Shown here piece after piece: positions 56,501 to 64,000 of a DNA stretch of 64,000 bases. Source of the stretch: Roseibium aestuarii (GTDB taxonomy: Bacteria; Pseudomonadota; Alphaproteobacteria; Rhizobiales; Stappiaceae); NCBI RefSeq assembly GCF_008477545.1, contig NZ_VORA01000001.1:1178001-1242000 (forward strand), written 5' to 3'. Position 1 is the first letter of the stretch; each line of letters opens with the position of its first letter. The position numbers were made by a program, and so were the translations under genes. The notes beneath the pieces were generated by a model. That model worked only from the letters and a program-made list of their open reading frames with translations. It did no database searches and was not told the origin of the DNA.

Positions 56501-57989
56501 CCCGCGCGGAGGTGAGGGCGACTTGCTGTGCCGTGCCATCCGCCTGGCCATCCAATGCAATGCTGCCATCCCCGGCAAAGGGCGCAAGACGCGGGTCTGA
56601 GGGCGCCAGGCCGGTCAGGGTCGCGGAGAGGGACAGCGGGCTGGTCAGGACCTCCGGCGAGAGATCCGCGCCCTGACCCGAAGCCTTCAGCGACAGGGCG
56701 GAAAGCGTGCCCTCGGTGGTGCCAAGGGACTGTCCGTTGAGCGCCAGCGACCAGTCGGCGCTGGTCAGCGTGCCCGACAGTGTGCCGCGCAGGTCGAGCG
56801 GGCCGAAGCGCACCTGCCGGTCGCCCAGATCCACCGCGATGAGATTACCGTTACCGGCGGATAACTTGAGCGCGGCCTTGCCCTCGACGGCGCCCGTTGC
56901 CGGGGCGTATCCGCCGTCGGCGGAGAGCGCGAGGGTGCCGGTGGTCAGCGACAGCGTGCCATCCAGAGGCCGGAAGTCCTGGGAAAGGTGCGCCTTGCCG
57001 CTCAGCGCCGTGTCGCCGAGGAAGAAGGCCGCGACCATCTCCGGCATCAGCGGTGACAGGTCGCCGGTGAGGTTGGTGGTGAGCGTGCGCTCTTCAGCGC
57101 CACTTGCCGTCAGCCGGGTCGTGCCCTTGACCGTTTCCCGGCCGTCGAGGGCGACGGAGAGCTCGGAGGCCCAGTCATCCAGCGGCCCGTCGCCGGTCAG
57201 GCGCAGGTCGATGGCTGGCAGGCCGGGCACCTTGAGCAGCCGGGCGGCCAGACCTTCGCGCGGCTCCGTGACGCTCAGGTCGAAGGCGAGGGTGTCCGTC
57301 TCCGGTGCGAAGCGCATGTCGGCCGCAATCCGTCCGGTGCCCGCCGGACCGGCAGCATCTGCTTGCGGAACCACACCCTTGCGCAGGATTTCAAGGCTGC
57401 CGGAAAGGGTGAGCGGGGCGGTCTCCACGGCCGCAGATCCTGTGACACTGACCTCGATGGCGCCGCTCTGCGTGCCTTCCGCCGGCGCAAGTGTGTCCCC
57501 CAGCAGTGCCTCGCCCAGAATGAGCGAGCCGATGGTGAAGCCCTCGATCCGTCCTGCCGGAAGGGTGAGCGTGCTGTCGTCCTGCGCCGTCTCATCGGCC
57601 GAGTCGGCCTCGCCCGCCAGCGGCGCGACCGGCTTGCGCAGCACGTCGAGCCGGGACACGTCGGCCACATGAACCAGAACGCGCCCCTGAAGCAGAGCGC
57701 TCGGCTGCCAGTCGAGGCGGACGGTCTCGGCTGCCAGAAACACGCCCTCCCGGTCGGCCAGCAACACCCGGTCGACGGTCAGGTCCAGATCCGGTGCAAG
57801 ATGCACCCCTTCGAGCTGCACCTTCATGTCGCGCGTGCTGGCCAGATCTGAAATCAGCGACGACGCGGCCTGACGGCCTGCCGGGACCTGCCAGGCCAGA
57901 ACGGCAAGCAGGACAAGGACGACCGGAACCAGCACGAGGCAGGCCAGAAGAACGACGAAAAACTTGGCCAGTCGGGTCAAGGGAGGCAC
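53544..57989 (-). CDS. tamB: TamB-like translocation and assembly module protein
   Basis: A 1481-residue periplasm-spanning protein anchored by one N-terminal membrane helix (about 9-33, hydrophobic). The rest is long stretches of beta-repeat sequence rich in Leu, Thr, Ser and Gly, the AsmA/TamB pattern of a hydrophobic groove. The C-terminal DUF490 domain (about 1150-1481) ends GKAGVYFEREY, an aromatic terminus like a barrel signal. TamB works with TamA in outer-membrane protein or lipid transport to the outer membrane. The start is GTG 57989. It follows tamA by 42 nt on the same strand. Confidence 0.92.
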   Translation of the reverse strand: MPPLTRLAKFFVVLLACLVLVPVVLVLLAVLAWQVPAGRQAASSLISDLASTRDMKVQLEGVHLAPDLDLTVDRVLLADREGVFLAAETVRLDWQPSALLQGRVLVHVADVSRLDVLRKPVAPLAGEADSADETAQDDSTLTLPAGRIEGFTIGSLILGEALLGDTLAPAEGTQSGAIEVSVTGSAAVETAPLTLSGSLEILRKGVVPQADAAGPAGTGRIAADMRFAPETDTLAFDLSVTEPREGLAARLLKVPGLPAIDLRLTGDGPLDDWASELSVALDGRETVKGTTRLTASGAEERTLTTNLTGDLSPLMPEMVAAFFLGDTALSGKAHLSQDFRPLDGTLSLTTGTLALSADGGYAPATGAVEGKAALKLSAGNGNLIAVDLGDRQVRFGPLDLRGTLSGTLTSADWSLALNGQSLGTTEGTLSALSLKASGQGADLSPEVLTSPLSLSATLTGLAPSDPRLAPFAGDGSIALDGQADGTAQQVALTSARVTMPGTLVEIADSLVGASSLRLALTAALDDLARIAPLTGQTLEGAGELALTARGVPADLALDGSVQLALTGLRTGQAQADALLSGPVKLSTDYRLAGIETVSLSQLALTSEGLTLAGSAGREDTEIRADLTGKVMDLARLNPQVVGPLSFTLAASGPLTAPLLDLAVESDTLTLAGADLTGLKADISATASASEPAATIDVSANLKGQPLELSGRLVSADGGARLEDLEGTVAGNSLEGQFTLADLTRAPQGLEGTLSIDAPDLSTLSPLALRPLAGSLMAEIEARPGTGGPATLTIALKGSDLRVETLAIGALDLDASVSDPFSTPKIDATGRARQLLAGSTAVPLVTLSAQGSGRTTRFKTEIALQEGTNPDGTTLSGTLTVEDGGAYALALDSLKGRYQGIETGLVRPSALRYADGTARIDPLTLSLGKGTLTVSGAAGETLDLSADLKDVPLTLGNAFAPDLGLGGILTGSAKVSGPASDPEVTWTAGIADLSVAQLRQKGLSVLGVGTKGTFKGGAVTQSTRLFGPDSLVLSLEGRVQTTGARSLDLAVDGSLPLSYLRRPLTEAGFRAKGALALSGKVGGTIQSPLYQLTATPRDILLTDLNTATTLQNVKGSFAVTPSGVTVSSVTGELATGGTVSVNGTVGLEPGNVASLSLKAVKARYVDPGVVNALLDAEIAVEGPLTSASSAANITGKVTIDRADISIPDSLPGTVSPVAVQHVNAPERVREQVADIGGGGKGTKEETTASLPPRLDVQVSAPGQIFVRGRGLDAELYGDLRIVGTTSAPQAIGAFTLRRGQMDVLTRRLTFSKGEATFTGDLTPVIDFLATTTVSSTSINVGVAGPASDPVVSLTSSPDQPQDEILALLLFGQDMGSLSPTQIAQLAAAIATLTGGSDNGPLATLRKSLGLDAIDIDTSGENGPTVGIGKYVNDNIYLGVEQGTTEGSSRVKVDIDLDKGFKLRGEVGATGAGKAGVYFEREY

Positions 57990-58031
57990 CTGAGGGTCTG
58001 GTTGGTCCGGCCGGAACCGGAGGGCAAATCG

Positions 58032-59999
58032 CTAGAAAGCCTGACTCAAGCCCACATATAGGGCGAAATCAGGGTCATCCTCGCCCGGATCCAGGGGAAG
58101 GGCGGCATCGACCCGCAAGGGACCGATGGGCGTGTAGTAGCGCAGGCCTGCGCCCACGCCGATGCGGATCGGCTCGGCAAAGTCCGGCAGGCTGTCCTCA
58201 TAGGCATTGCCCGCATCCACGAAGGCGGCCAGACCGATGGTCTCCGTCACCTTCACGCGCATCTCGGCGGAAACCTCCACCAGGCTGCGCCCGCCGACGA
58301 CCTCGCCATTCTCCCGCGGGCCGACATTGCGATAGGCATAGCCGCGCAAGGATCCGCCGCCCCCGGCAATCAGGCGCCGGCTGGCCGGCACGGAGCGGGC
58401 GGAGGGCGCAAGGATGCTGCCCACGCTCGCCTTGCCTGCGAGAACGAAGCGGTTTGCCTCGTCGAGGGCGTAATAGGCGGTGCCCGTCACCTTGGCGAAG
58501 AGCATCGCCTGGGAGCCGATGGTGTCATAGGCAGGCTCGGCCTCGGCCCGGAAGGTGAAGCCTTCTGTCGGGTCCAGCACATTGTCGCGGCTGTCATAGC
58601 TCATGCTGACCGGCGTGCCGACGAGCAGATAGTTCTGGTTGCCGAACGTGTCTTCCTCGTTGGAGAAGCTGACTTCGCCCCCCGCCGCGGCCGACAGTTC
58701 CTTGCTGAAGCTGCGCTTGTAATAGGCGTCCAGCGTCACCGAGCGGCTGGTGTAGGCGTCGGGGGCTTCCTGCTTCGCGGTAAGCGACGAGGAGAATGAG
58801 GTCATGGGCCCGAAGGCCCCCGGCTTCTCGAAGGCGATTCGCGTCAGATATTCCATGTCCTCGTAGCCGGCAGAGGCGATGCGCCCGACCGAGCCCTCAA
58901 GCGACAGGAGTTCGCCCCGGCCGAAGAGGTTGCGCCGGCGCCAGTAGGCCTCGAGCCCGATCCCTTCCGTCGAGGACCAGGAGGCGCCCGCGCCGATCAC
59001 GTGGCGCTTGCGCTCGCTCACCTCGATGGTGATGGGCAGGGAGCCGTCCGGCTGCACCTCGCCCTCGACCAAACGGATCGAGGAGAAGATGCCCAGATCG
59101 TTGAGGCGCTTGCGGGAGCGCTCCAGCGCTTCGGGAGAATAGGTTTCCCCTTCCGGCAGAAGGGCATAGCGTTCCACGAAGACCGGGTCCGTCACCTCCG
59201 TGCCCGAGACGGCAACCTTGCCGAAACGGGCGCGCGGTCCCCGGCTCACGGGCAGCGTGACGTCAAGGCGCTTGGTGGCGTGATCGGCCACGATCTCCCG
59301 ATCGCCCACGGCAGCCTGAGGATAGCCATCCGCGCGCAGGGCCTGAACGATTTGCTGTTCTGCCGTCAGGATCTTGCCGGAGCGGGCCGGGTCTCCGCTC
59401 ACCAGCCCCCAATGGGCGGGATCGCGCACCAGCGCATCGGGATCGACGGCAGCATTCGCCTCGGATGCTGCGATGGTCAGATCGCCAAAGACGAATTGCG
59501 TGCCGGATGTAACGGTAATCTCGACCTGGACCGGGCGCGGGCCGGGCAGGACGCCGGTCTCCAGCGCCTTTTCCAGCGGTGTGCCGTTGAACCGGATGGC
59601 AACCGTGCCGCCGTAATAGCCCTCGGCATAGAGCTGCCCGAGCAGGCGCTTCACATCCGACAGGCCACGGGAAATCAGGCCGGCCTGACCGCTCGGCGGC
59701 TGGTCTTCCTTGGTCACGAGACCGGAGGCGGACGACAGGCTGTCCGTCAGCGACGCATCGCCGGATACCGTGAGCGCGGCCGTATAGGGCAGGGGATCGG
59801 GCACGAGAGCAGCTTCCACCTTCGACTTGCCGAAGAGATGGACGCCAAACAGATCAAAGGCCTGTGCCTTGCCCCAGGAGCCGGGGGTGACAAGCACGAG
59901 CGCGGTCGACAGGACGAGGGCGGTGACCAGCGCGCGAGACCCGGAACGACGGGACGAACGGCAGCGTGCCTGAGGCAGCGGGTGTCCGCTCGAAAACAT
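58032..59999 (-). CDS. tamA: TamA-like outer-membrane assembly factor
   Basis: A 655-residue Omp85-family protein. A signal sequence (about 20-48) precedes POTRA-type domains (about 65-320, including GPRARFGKVAVSGTEVTD and YSPEALERSRKRLNDLGIFSSI). The 16-strand barrel fills the rest. The Omp85 lid-lock motif is GGGGSLRGYAYRNVGP (about residue 550), and the protein ends YVGLSQAF with the terminal Phe of barrel proteins. It partners TamB, encoded 42 nt downstream. ATG 59999 is chosen because it leaves a normal signal peptide. Confidence 0.93.
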   Translation of the reverse strand: MFSSGHPLPQARCRSSRRSGSRALVTALVLSTALVLVTPGSWGKAQAFDLFGVHLFGKSKVEAALVPDPLPYTAALTVSGDASLTDSLSSASGLVTKEDQPPSGQAGLISRGLSDVKRLLGQLYAEGYYGGTVAIRFNGTPLEKALETGVLPGPRPVQVEITVTSGTQFVFGDLTIAASEANAAVDPDALVRDPAHWGLVSGDPARSGKILTAEQQIVQALRADGYPQAAVGDREIVADHATKRLDVTLPVSRGPRARFGKVAVSGTEVTDPVFVERYALLPEGETYSPEALERSRKRLNDLGIFSSIRLVEGEVQPDGSLPITIEVSERKRHVIGAGASWSSTEGIGLEAYWRRRNLFGRGELLSLEGSVGRIASAGYEDMEYLTRIAFEKPGAFGPMTSFSSSLTAKQEAPDAYTSRSVTLDAYYKRSFSKELSAAAGGEVSFSNEEDTFGNQNYLLVGTPVSMSYDSRDNVLDPTEGFTFRAEAEPAYDTIGSQAMLFAKVTGTAYYALDEANRFVLAGKASVGSILAPSARSVPASRRLIAGGGGSLRGYAYRNVGPRENGEVVGGRSLVEVSAEMRVKVTETIGLAAFVDAGNAYEDSLPDFAEPIRIGVGAGLRYYTPIGPLRVDAALPLDPGEDDPDFALYVGLSQAF

Positions 60000-60350
60000 G
60001 ACAAGACCATCCGCGCCCTGCTCCCGTGGGGAAGGGGCAGACCGGTGTGTCCGATCCGATCCGTACCGCAGTGCCGAAGACGGCGTCAAACTCAGCTACT
60101 CCCCGCCCTTCTGTCCCAGCCGCAGAGTGTGTCAGCGCCAGCGTTTCGGCGCGTTTCTCTCCACCCTGGTTGCGCCGTCCCGAAGCCGGGCGAGGTCGCA
60201 TGTCCAGGAATGGTCTGCTCCAGATCTGTGCCAGTCTATGTGCAATAACCTTAACAGGATGCGATCTCCTGTCGCGATTTTCTGCCGCAGCGGCAACATG
60301 GCTTTGACAAATCACGTTTTTCCGCTGCTGGCAAGATCGAGGACGGTGGA
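60000..60350. other. Non-coding gap between folD and tamA
   Basis: These 351 nt precede tamA on the - strand. No coding frame has family features. AT-rich sequence near 60235-60320 is the likeliest promoter location for tamAB, but no clear -35/-10 pair stands out. Confidence 0.45.
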
Positions 60351-61262
60351 TCAGAAGATCGGCTTGTCCTCGGGCAGGCCCAGTTGCCGGCGGGCAGCCG
60401 TCAGCGTGTTGGCCATGAGCATGACGATGGTCATCGGCCCCACGCCTCCGGGAACTGGCGTGATGGCCCCCACGTGGTCAAGGCATTCGTCAAACGCCAC
60501 ATCCCCAACCAGACGGGTCTTGCCTTCGCCCAGTTCCGGGGCGGGCAGGCGGTTGATGCCGACGTCGATGACGGTGGCGCCCTTGCCGATCCACTCCCCG
60601 CGGATCATCTCCGGGCGGCCGACGGCGGCGACCACGATGTCGGCGGCGCGGATCACGTCGGGCAGGTTGCGGGTGCGGCTGTGGGCGATGGTGACCGTGC
60701 AGCTTTCCGCCAGCAGCAGGCTTGCCATCGGCTTGCCGACGATGTTGGAGCGGCCCACCACCACGGCGGTCTTGCCGCTCAGGTCGGCGCCGAGGGTGCG
60801 CTTCAGCAGGATGAGGCTGCCGTGGGGCGTGCAGGGCACCAGCGCATGGTCGCGCTCGCCCGCGTTCAGGAGCCCGACATTGACCGGGTGGAAGCCATCC
60901 ACGTCCTTCTCCGGCCGGATCAGACGCAGCACCTTGCTCTCGTCGATATGGCCGGGCAGGGGCAGCTGCACCAGAATGCCGTGAATGTCCGGATCGGTGT
61001 TCAGGGTCTCGATCAGGGCCAGCAGGTCCGCCTCGGCCGTGTCGGCGGGCAGGGTGTGCTTGACGGAGTGGAAGCCCAGCTCGTTGGCGGTGCGGTCCTT
61101 GGAGCGCACATAGACCTGGCTCGCCGGATCCTCGCCGACCAGAACCACCGCGAGCCCCGGGCGCTTGCCGGTGGCGGCCTGCAATTCCTGGGCCCGCCGG
61201 CCGATTTCCTCGCGCACCGAAGCCGCGATGGCCTTTCCGTCGATCAGGGTCGCCTGGGTCAT
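60351..61262 (-). CDS. folD: FolD: methylene-THF dehydrogenase/cyclohydrolase
   Basis: A 303-residue cytosolic bifunctional enzyme that interconverts methylene-, methenyl- and formyl-tetrahydrofolate. It begins [18 protein letters not shown], with [14 protein letters not shown] (catalytic Lys near residue 54), [40 protein letters not shown] and the C-terminal [15 protein letters not shown]. Start ATG 61262 is chosen; ATG 61271 would add three residues, and neither has a clear SD. It connects functionally with glyA in one-carbon metabolism, though far apart. The - strand orientation matches tamA/tamB, but a 351-nt gap makes cotranscription unlikely. Confidence 0.96.
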   Translation of the reverse strand: MTQATLIDGKAIAASVREEIGRRAQELQAATGKRPGLAVVLVGEDPASQVYVRSKDRTANELGFHSVKHTLPADTAEADLLALIETLNTDPDIHGILVQLPLPGHIDESKVLRLIRPEKDVDGFHPVNVGLLNAGERDHALVPCTPHGSLILLKRTLGADLSGKTAVVVGRSNIVGKPMASLLLAESCTVTIAHSRTRNLPDVIRAADIVVAAVGRPEMIRGEWIGKGATVIDVGINRLPAPELGEGKTRLVGDVAFDECLDHVGAITPVPGGVGPMTIVMLMANTLTAARRQLGLPEDKPIF

Positions 61263-61564
61263 GGGTCTCATCCGTCTGAATAAGGAAACTGCGCCTTCTT
61301 ATGAAGATGCGGACAGGCCGGCACAAGCTGGGGCATCAAAAAAATAGGGGCCGCGCCTATCCTGCTGGTGCCGCGAAGGGAGATTGTGGGCGCGAGTGGA
61401 TTTGCGGTGCAAAAGGGTTATCGATTTGTTAATGAAAAGCGGGCCAACTGTGACGCTTGGGACACAGGTCACGGAGCAATCCCTCCCGGGACACGGGGGA
61501 GTTGGTCCTGACCGATTCGACGTGCTACCTGAAACGGACTGGTTTCTAGTAACGGAAAGACTTC

Positions 61565-62695
61565 ATGCGATTTGCCGTTCCAGTACTGCTGTCCCTTTCG
61601 CTGGCCGCCTGCGGGGCGCTGCCGTCGGAAGGTCCGGGGGCAATCGATATTTCCGCCGAGAAGGTTCAGGCCGATGCGGCCCTGACCGGCTATTCCCTCG
61701 TGCCGCTTGATCCCGCAAGCGTTCAGGTCGTCAACGCCTATCGGCCGCAGCGTTTCGCCAGCCAGTTTCTCGGCGTCGGCAATGGCGGCTCGACCTCGGT
61801 GCTGGGTGTCGGCGACAGCCTGAAAATCGGCATCTGGGAAGCCACCAGCGAAGGTCTCTTCACCACCTCCGACAGCGGCGTGGCCATGATCCCTGCCGTG
61901 GTCGACGAGGGCGGTTTCGTCTTCGTGCCCTATGCCGGCCGCATTCGCGCCGCGGGGCTCACCGTCGAAGGCCTGCGCCAGTCCATCCAGGAAAAGTTGG
62001 TCGGCAAGGCGGTCGAGCCGCAGGTTGTCGTGACGCTGGGCGAAAAGCTCTCCACCACGGCCGTCGTGGTGGGCGATGCCGCCAAGCCGGGCGTCTATCC
62101 GCTGCCCAACCGCACCGTCCGTCTGCTCGATCTGATCGCCTCTGCCGGCGGGGCGCGCCAGGCGACCTACGAGACGGAAGTGACGTTGAAGCGCGGCCAG
62201 CGCTCCGGCACCATCCGTCTGGAAAACCTCATCGAATATCCGGAGAACAACGTCACCGTGTCGCCGGGCGATACGGTGCTGCTGCTCCACCAGCCGCGCA
62301 CCTTCTCCGTCTTCGGCGCAACGAAGCAGAATACGCTGGTGCCGTTCAAGACCAAGGACGTGACGCTGGCCGAAGGGCTGGCGACGGTCGGTGGCCTGCT
62401 CGACAGCAAGGCCAATGCCGGCGGCATTTTCCTGTTCCGCTATGAGGACGTGGCTCTGGCCCGGTCGCTGGATCCCAAGCTGTCCGCCGATCTTCCGCCG
62501 GACAGGGCTGTTCCCGTGGTCTACCGTCTGGATCTGAAGGACCCGCGCGGCTTCTTCCTCGCCCGGGAGTTCGAATTGCGTGACAAGGACATTCTCTACG
62601 TCTCCAATCACCCGACAGCCGAGTTCGGCAAGTTCCTGAACATCATTTCGCCGCTCCTGACGACCGCGCGCAATGTGGATGCTCTGACGGACTGA
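61565..62695 (+). CDS. Wza/KpsD-like capsule export lipoprotein
   Basis: A 376-residue outer-membrane polysaccharide export protein. The lipobox LAAC gives Cys16. The Poly_export domain (about 80-155: VLGVGDSLKIGIWE, GGFVFVPYAGRIRAAGLTVEG) is followed by SLBB domains (about 160-345: TTAVVVGDAAKPGVYPL, FSVFGATKQNTLVPF). It is longer than the 185-residue exporter at 28042 and belongs to another system, since a KpsS-like gene follows. The C-terminus (FLNIISPLLTTARNV) may form the membrane helix. CGGAAAG supports ATG 61565. The 302-nt upstream gap to folD holds the promoter of this locus. Confidence 0.91.
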   Translation: MRFAVPVLLSLSLAACGALPSEGPGAIDISAEKVQADAALTGYSLVPLDPASVQVVNAYRPQRFASQFLGVGNGGSTSVLGVGDSLKIGIWEATSEGLFTTSDSGVAMIPAVVDEGGFVFVPYAGRIRAAGLTVEGLRQSIQEKLVGKAVEPQVVVTLGEKLSTTAVVVGDAAKPGVYPLPNRTVRLLDLIASAGGARQATYETEVTLKRGQRSGTIRLENLIEYPENNVTVSPGDTVLLLHQPRTFSVFGATKQNTLVPFKTKDVTLAEGLATVGGLLDSKANAGGIFLFRYEDVALARSLDPKLSADLPPDRAVPVVYRLDLKDPRGFFLAREFELRDKDILYVSNHPTAEFGKFLNIISPLLTTARNVDALTD

Positions 62696-62767
62696 TCCCG
62701 TCGGTCAGGCGTGGCCGGTGCCGGGCCGCCTTGAGTCTGTCGTGAATCGGGCATCGGGAAGGCGTGC

Positions 62768-64000
62768 GTGACAGCTGCTTCGCGAACATTCCTGTTTCTG
62801 CAAGGTCCCCCCGGGCGGTTCGCCCGGGTGCTTGCCGACGAGCTGGAGCTCCTTGGCGCGCGGACCCTGCGCGCCAACCTGTGTACGGGCGACTGGCTTG
62901 CCTGGCGCGATGCCCGCGTAACCAACTATCGCGGCACGCTGGACGCCTGGCAGGACTGGCTGCGGGACTATCTCGTCGAAAACCGCGTCACCGACCTCAT
63001 CTATTATGCCGACCGGCTGCCCTATCATGTGGCGGCGAGCGAGGTCGCCCGTGATCTCGGCATTCCCTGCTACACCTATGAATTCGGCTATCTGCGCCCG
63101 GACTGGCTCACTCTGGAGCGCAACGGCATGTCGACCCATTCCCTGTTCCCGCAGGATCCGGCGGTCATCCGCAAGGCCGCCCGCGGCCTGCCGCCCATCG
63201 ACCGGCGGGCGTCCTACGGCCATAGCTTCTTTCAGGAATCCCTCTTCGAGGTGATCCACAACATGGCCAATGTCTGGTTGCGCTGGCTCTTCCCGGCCTA
63301 TGACCGGGACCGCTGCTATCATCCGCTGGCCGATTATCTCAGCCATCTGGTGCGCCTGCCGGGAACCGGACTTCGCGACCGCAAGGCCCATCGGGTGATC
63401 GACGACCTCATCGCGTCGAAGCGGCCCTATTACGTCTTCCCGCTGCAGCTCCAGAGTGACTATCAGCTGCGCTTCCACTCGCCCTTCCAGCATATCGCGA
63501 CGGCGGCGGAGGAGGTCGTGCGGTCCTTTGCCAAGGCGGCACCGGTGGATGCGGATCTGGTCTTCAAGGTGCACCCGCTCGACAATGGCATCGAGCCCTG
63601 GCGCCGCATCCTCGGGCAGATCGCCCGGCGGTACGGGGTGCGCAAGCGCGTCCGCATCATCGATGGCGGCAATCTCGACCAACTGCTGCGCCATGCAAAG
63701 GGTGCGCTCACCATCAATTCGACCACCGGTCTCCACTCGCTTCGGGTCGGCTGCCCGACCAAGGTGCTGGGCATCGCGCTCTACGACATAGCAGGGCTCA
63801 CCTGTCAGGCCCCCATCGACGAGTTCTGGACCCGGGGCAGCACGCCGGACCTCACCCTGCTCGACGCGCTGGAGCGCCTTCTGGCGGCAACGATCCAGGT
63901 CAAGGGCGACTTCTACCAGCCGGCCGGGCAGCGTGCGGCGGCCTACCACATGGCGCGCCGCCTCATGGAGGGCCGAGTGAACCTGCCGGGTGCCTTGTGC
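62768..64000 (+). CDS. KpsS-like capsule protein, partial
   Basis: The reading frame is open to the window edge; 411 codons are visible and the 3' end is missing. The protein begins with GTG 62768 (VTAASRTFLFLQGPPGRFARVL), as capsule proteins of the KpsS/LipB type do. GIPCYTYEFGYLRPDWLTLE near residue 100 and FPLQLQSDYQLRFHSPF near residue 225 are diagnostic, and INSTTGLHSL near residue 320 follows. KpsS with KpsC builds the Kdo linker on the lipid anchor of group 2 capsules. It lies 72 nt after the exporter gene. Further kps genes are expected beyond the window. Confidence 0.88.
   Translation, partial: MTAASRTFLFLQGPPGRFARVLADELELLGARTLRANLCTGDWLAWRDARVTNYRGTLDAWQDWLRDYLVENRVTDLIYYADRLPYHVAASEVARDLGIPCYTYEFGYLRPDWLTLERNGMSTHSLFPQDPAVIRKAARGLPPIDRRASYGHSFFQESLFEVIHNMANVWLRWLFPAYDRDRCYHPLADYLSHLVRLPGTGLRDRKAHRVIDDLIASKRPYYVFPLQLQSDYQLRFHSPFQHIATAAEEVVRSFAKAAPVDADLVFKVHPLDNGIEPWRRILGQIARRYGVRKRVRIIDGGNLDQLLRHAKGALTINSTTGLHSLRVGCPTKVLGIALYDIAGLTCQAPIDEFWTRGSTPDLTLLDALERLLAATIQVKGDFYQPAGQRAAAYHMARRLMEGRVNLPGALC

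Overview
The window is high-GC DNA from an alphaproteobacterium. The gene content points to the Hyphomicrobiales (Rhizobiales), probably a Stappia/Pannonibacter-like genus. The main clues are an LdtR-type MarR gene followed by an L,D-transpeptidase, the plsX-fabH-ihfA-merR order, a CBP3-type bc1 chaperone, CtaA, a K+-independent proton-pumping pyrophosphatase, the carboxyspermidine route to polyamines, and TamA/TamB. The genus is inference; no rRNA or other phylogenetic marker lies in the window.

Left part (1-18300) is conserved chromosomal backbone, nearly all on the + strand. It holds a cell-wall remodelling pair (ldtR, ldt), glyA, nrdR, the riboflavin genes ribD-ribE-ribH running into nusB-thiL, an MFS transporter, hppA, a bamE-like lipoprotein (-), the bc1 chaperone and DUF177 genes, plsX-fabH, and ihfA-merR.

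18400-23640 is accessory in character. A cytochrome P450 (-) faces a YqcI/YcgG-family (GntA-type haem N-oxygenase) gene that overlaps a DUF1989 gene by 4 nt, and the gap between the facing genes contains a 22-bp imperfect palindrome. Next comes an isolated, AT-rich dNTP triphosphohydrolase in gene-poor DNA that ends at a tRNA-Pro(GGG).

23678-34088 is an exopolysaccharide locus. Four - strand genes (Wza-like exporter, GT4 glycosyltransferase, undecaprenyl-phosphate sugar transferase, O-antigen-ligase/polymerase) are divergent from a very long Wzc-like co-polymerase whose ATPase motif is degenerate. A GNAT-type acyltransferase and a polysaccharide deacetylase follow.

34048-45013 mixes a DUF2842 protein, ctaA, a second and divergent DUF1989 gene, the two carboxy(nor)spermidine genes, a cold-shock gene, a flavin-dependent monooxygenase-like gene, class I fumarase, and a YceI-cytochrome b561-YceI cluster.

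45372-53423 carries a FecR-domain protein with an Asn/Ser/Gly repeat tail whose stop codon overlaps the start of a CHASE2-PAS-GGDEF-EAL protein, then a succinate-semialdehyde-type dehydrogenase and a translationally coupled Ldh-family dehydrogenase/YeiH exporter pair. 53544-64000 carries tamB, tamA and folD (all -), then the start of a group-2-like capsule export locus (Wza/KpsD-like lipoprotein and a KpsS-like protein cut by the window end).

The most promising candidate for an undescribed system is the P450 / YqcI-YcgG / DUF1989 divergon at 18415-21327. The second DUF1989 gene beside polyamine synthesis may be related in chemistry. Assignments rest on reading motifs and gene order; no database search was possible.
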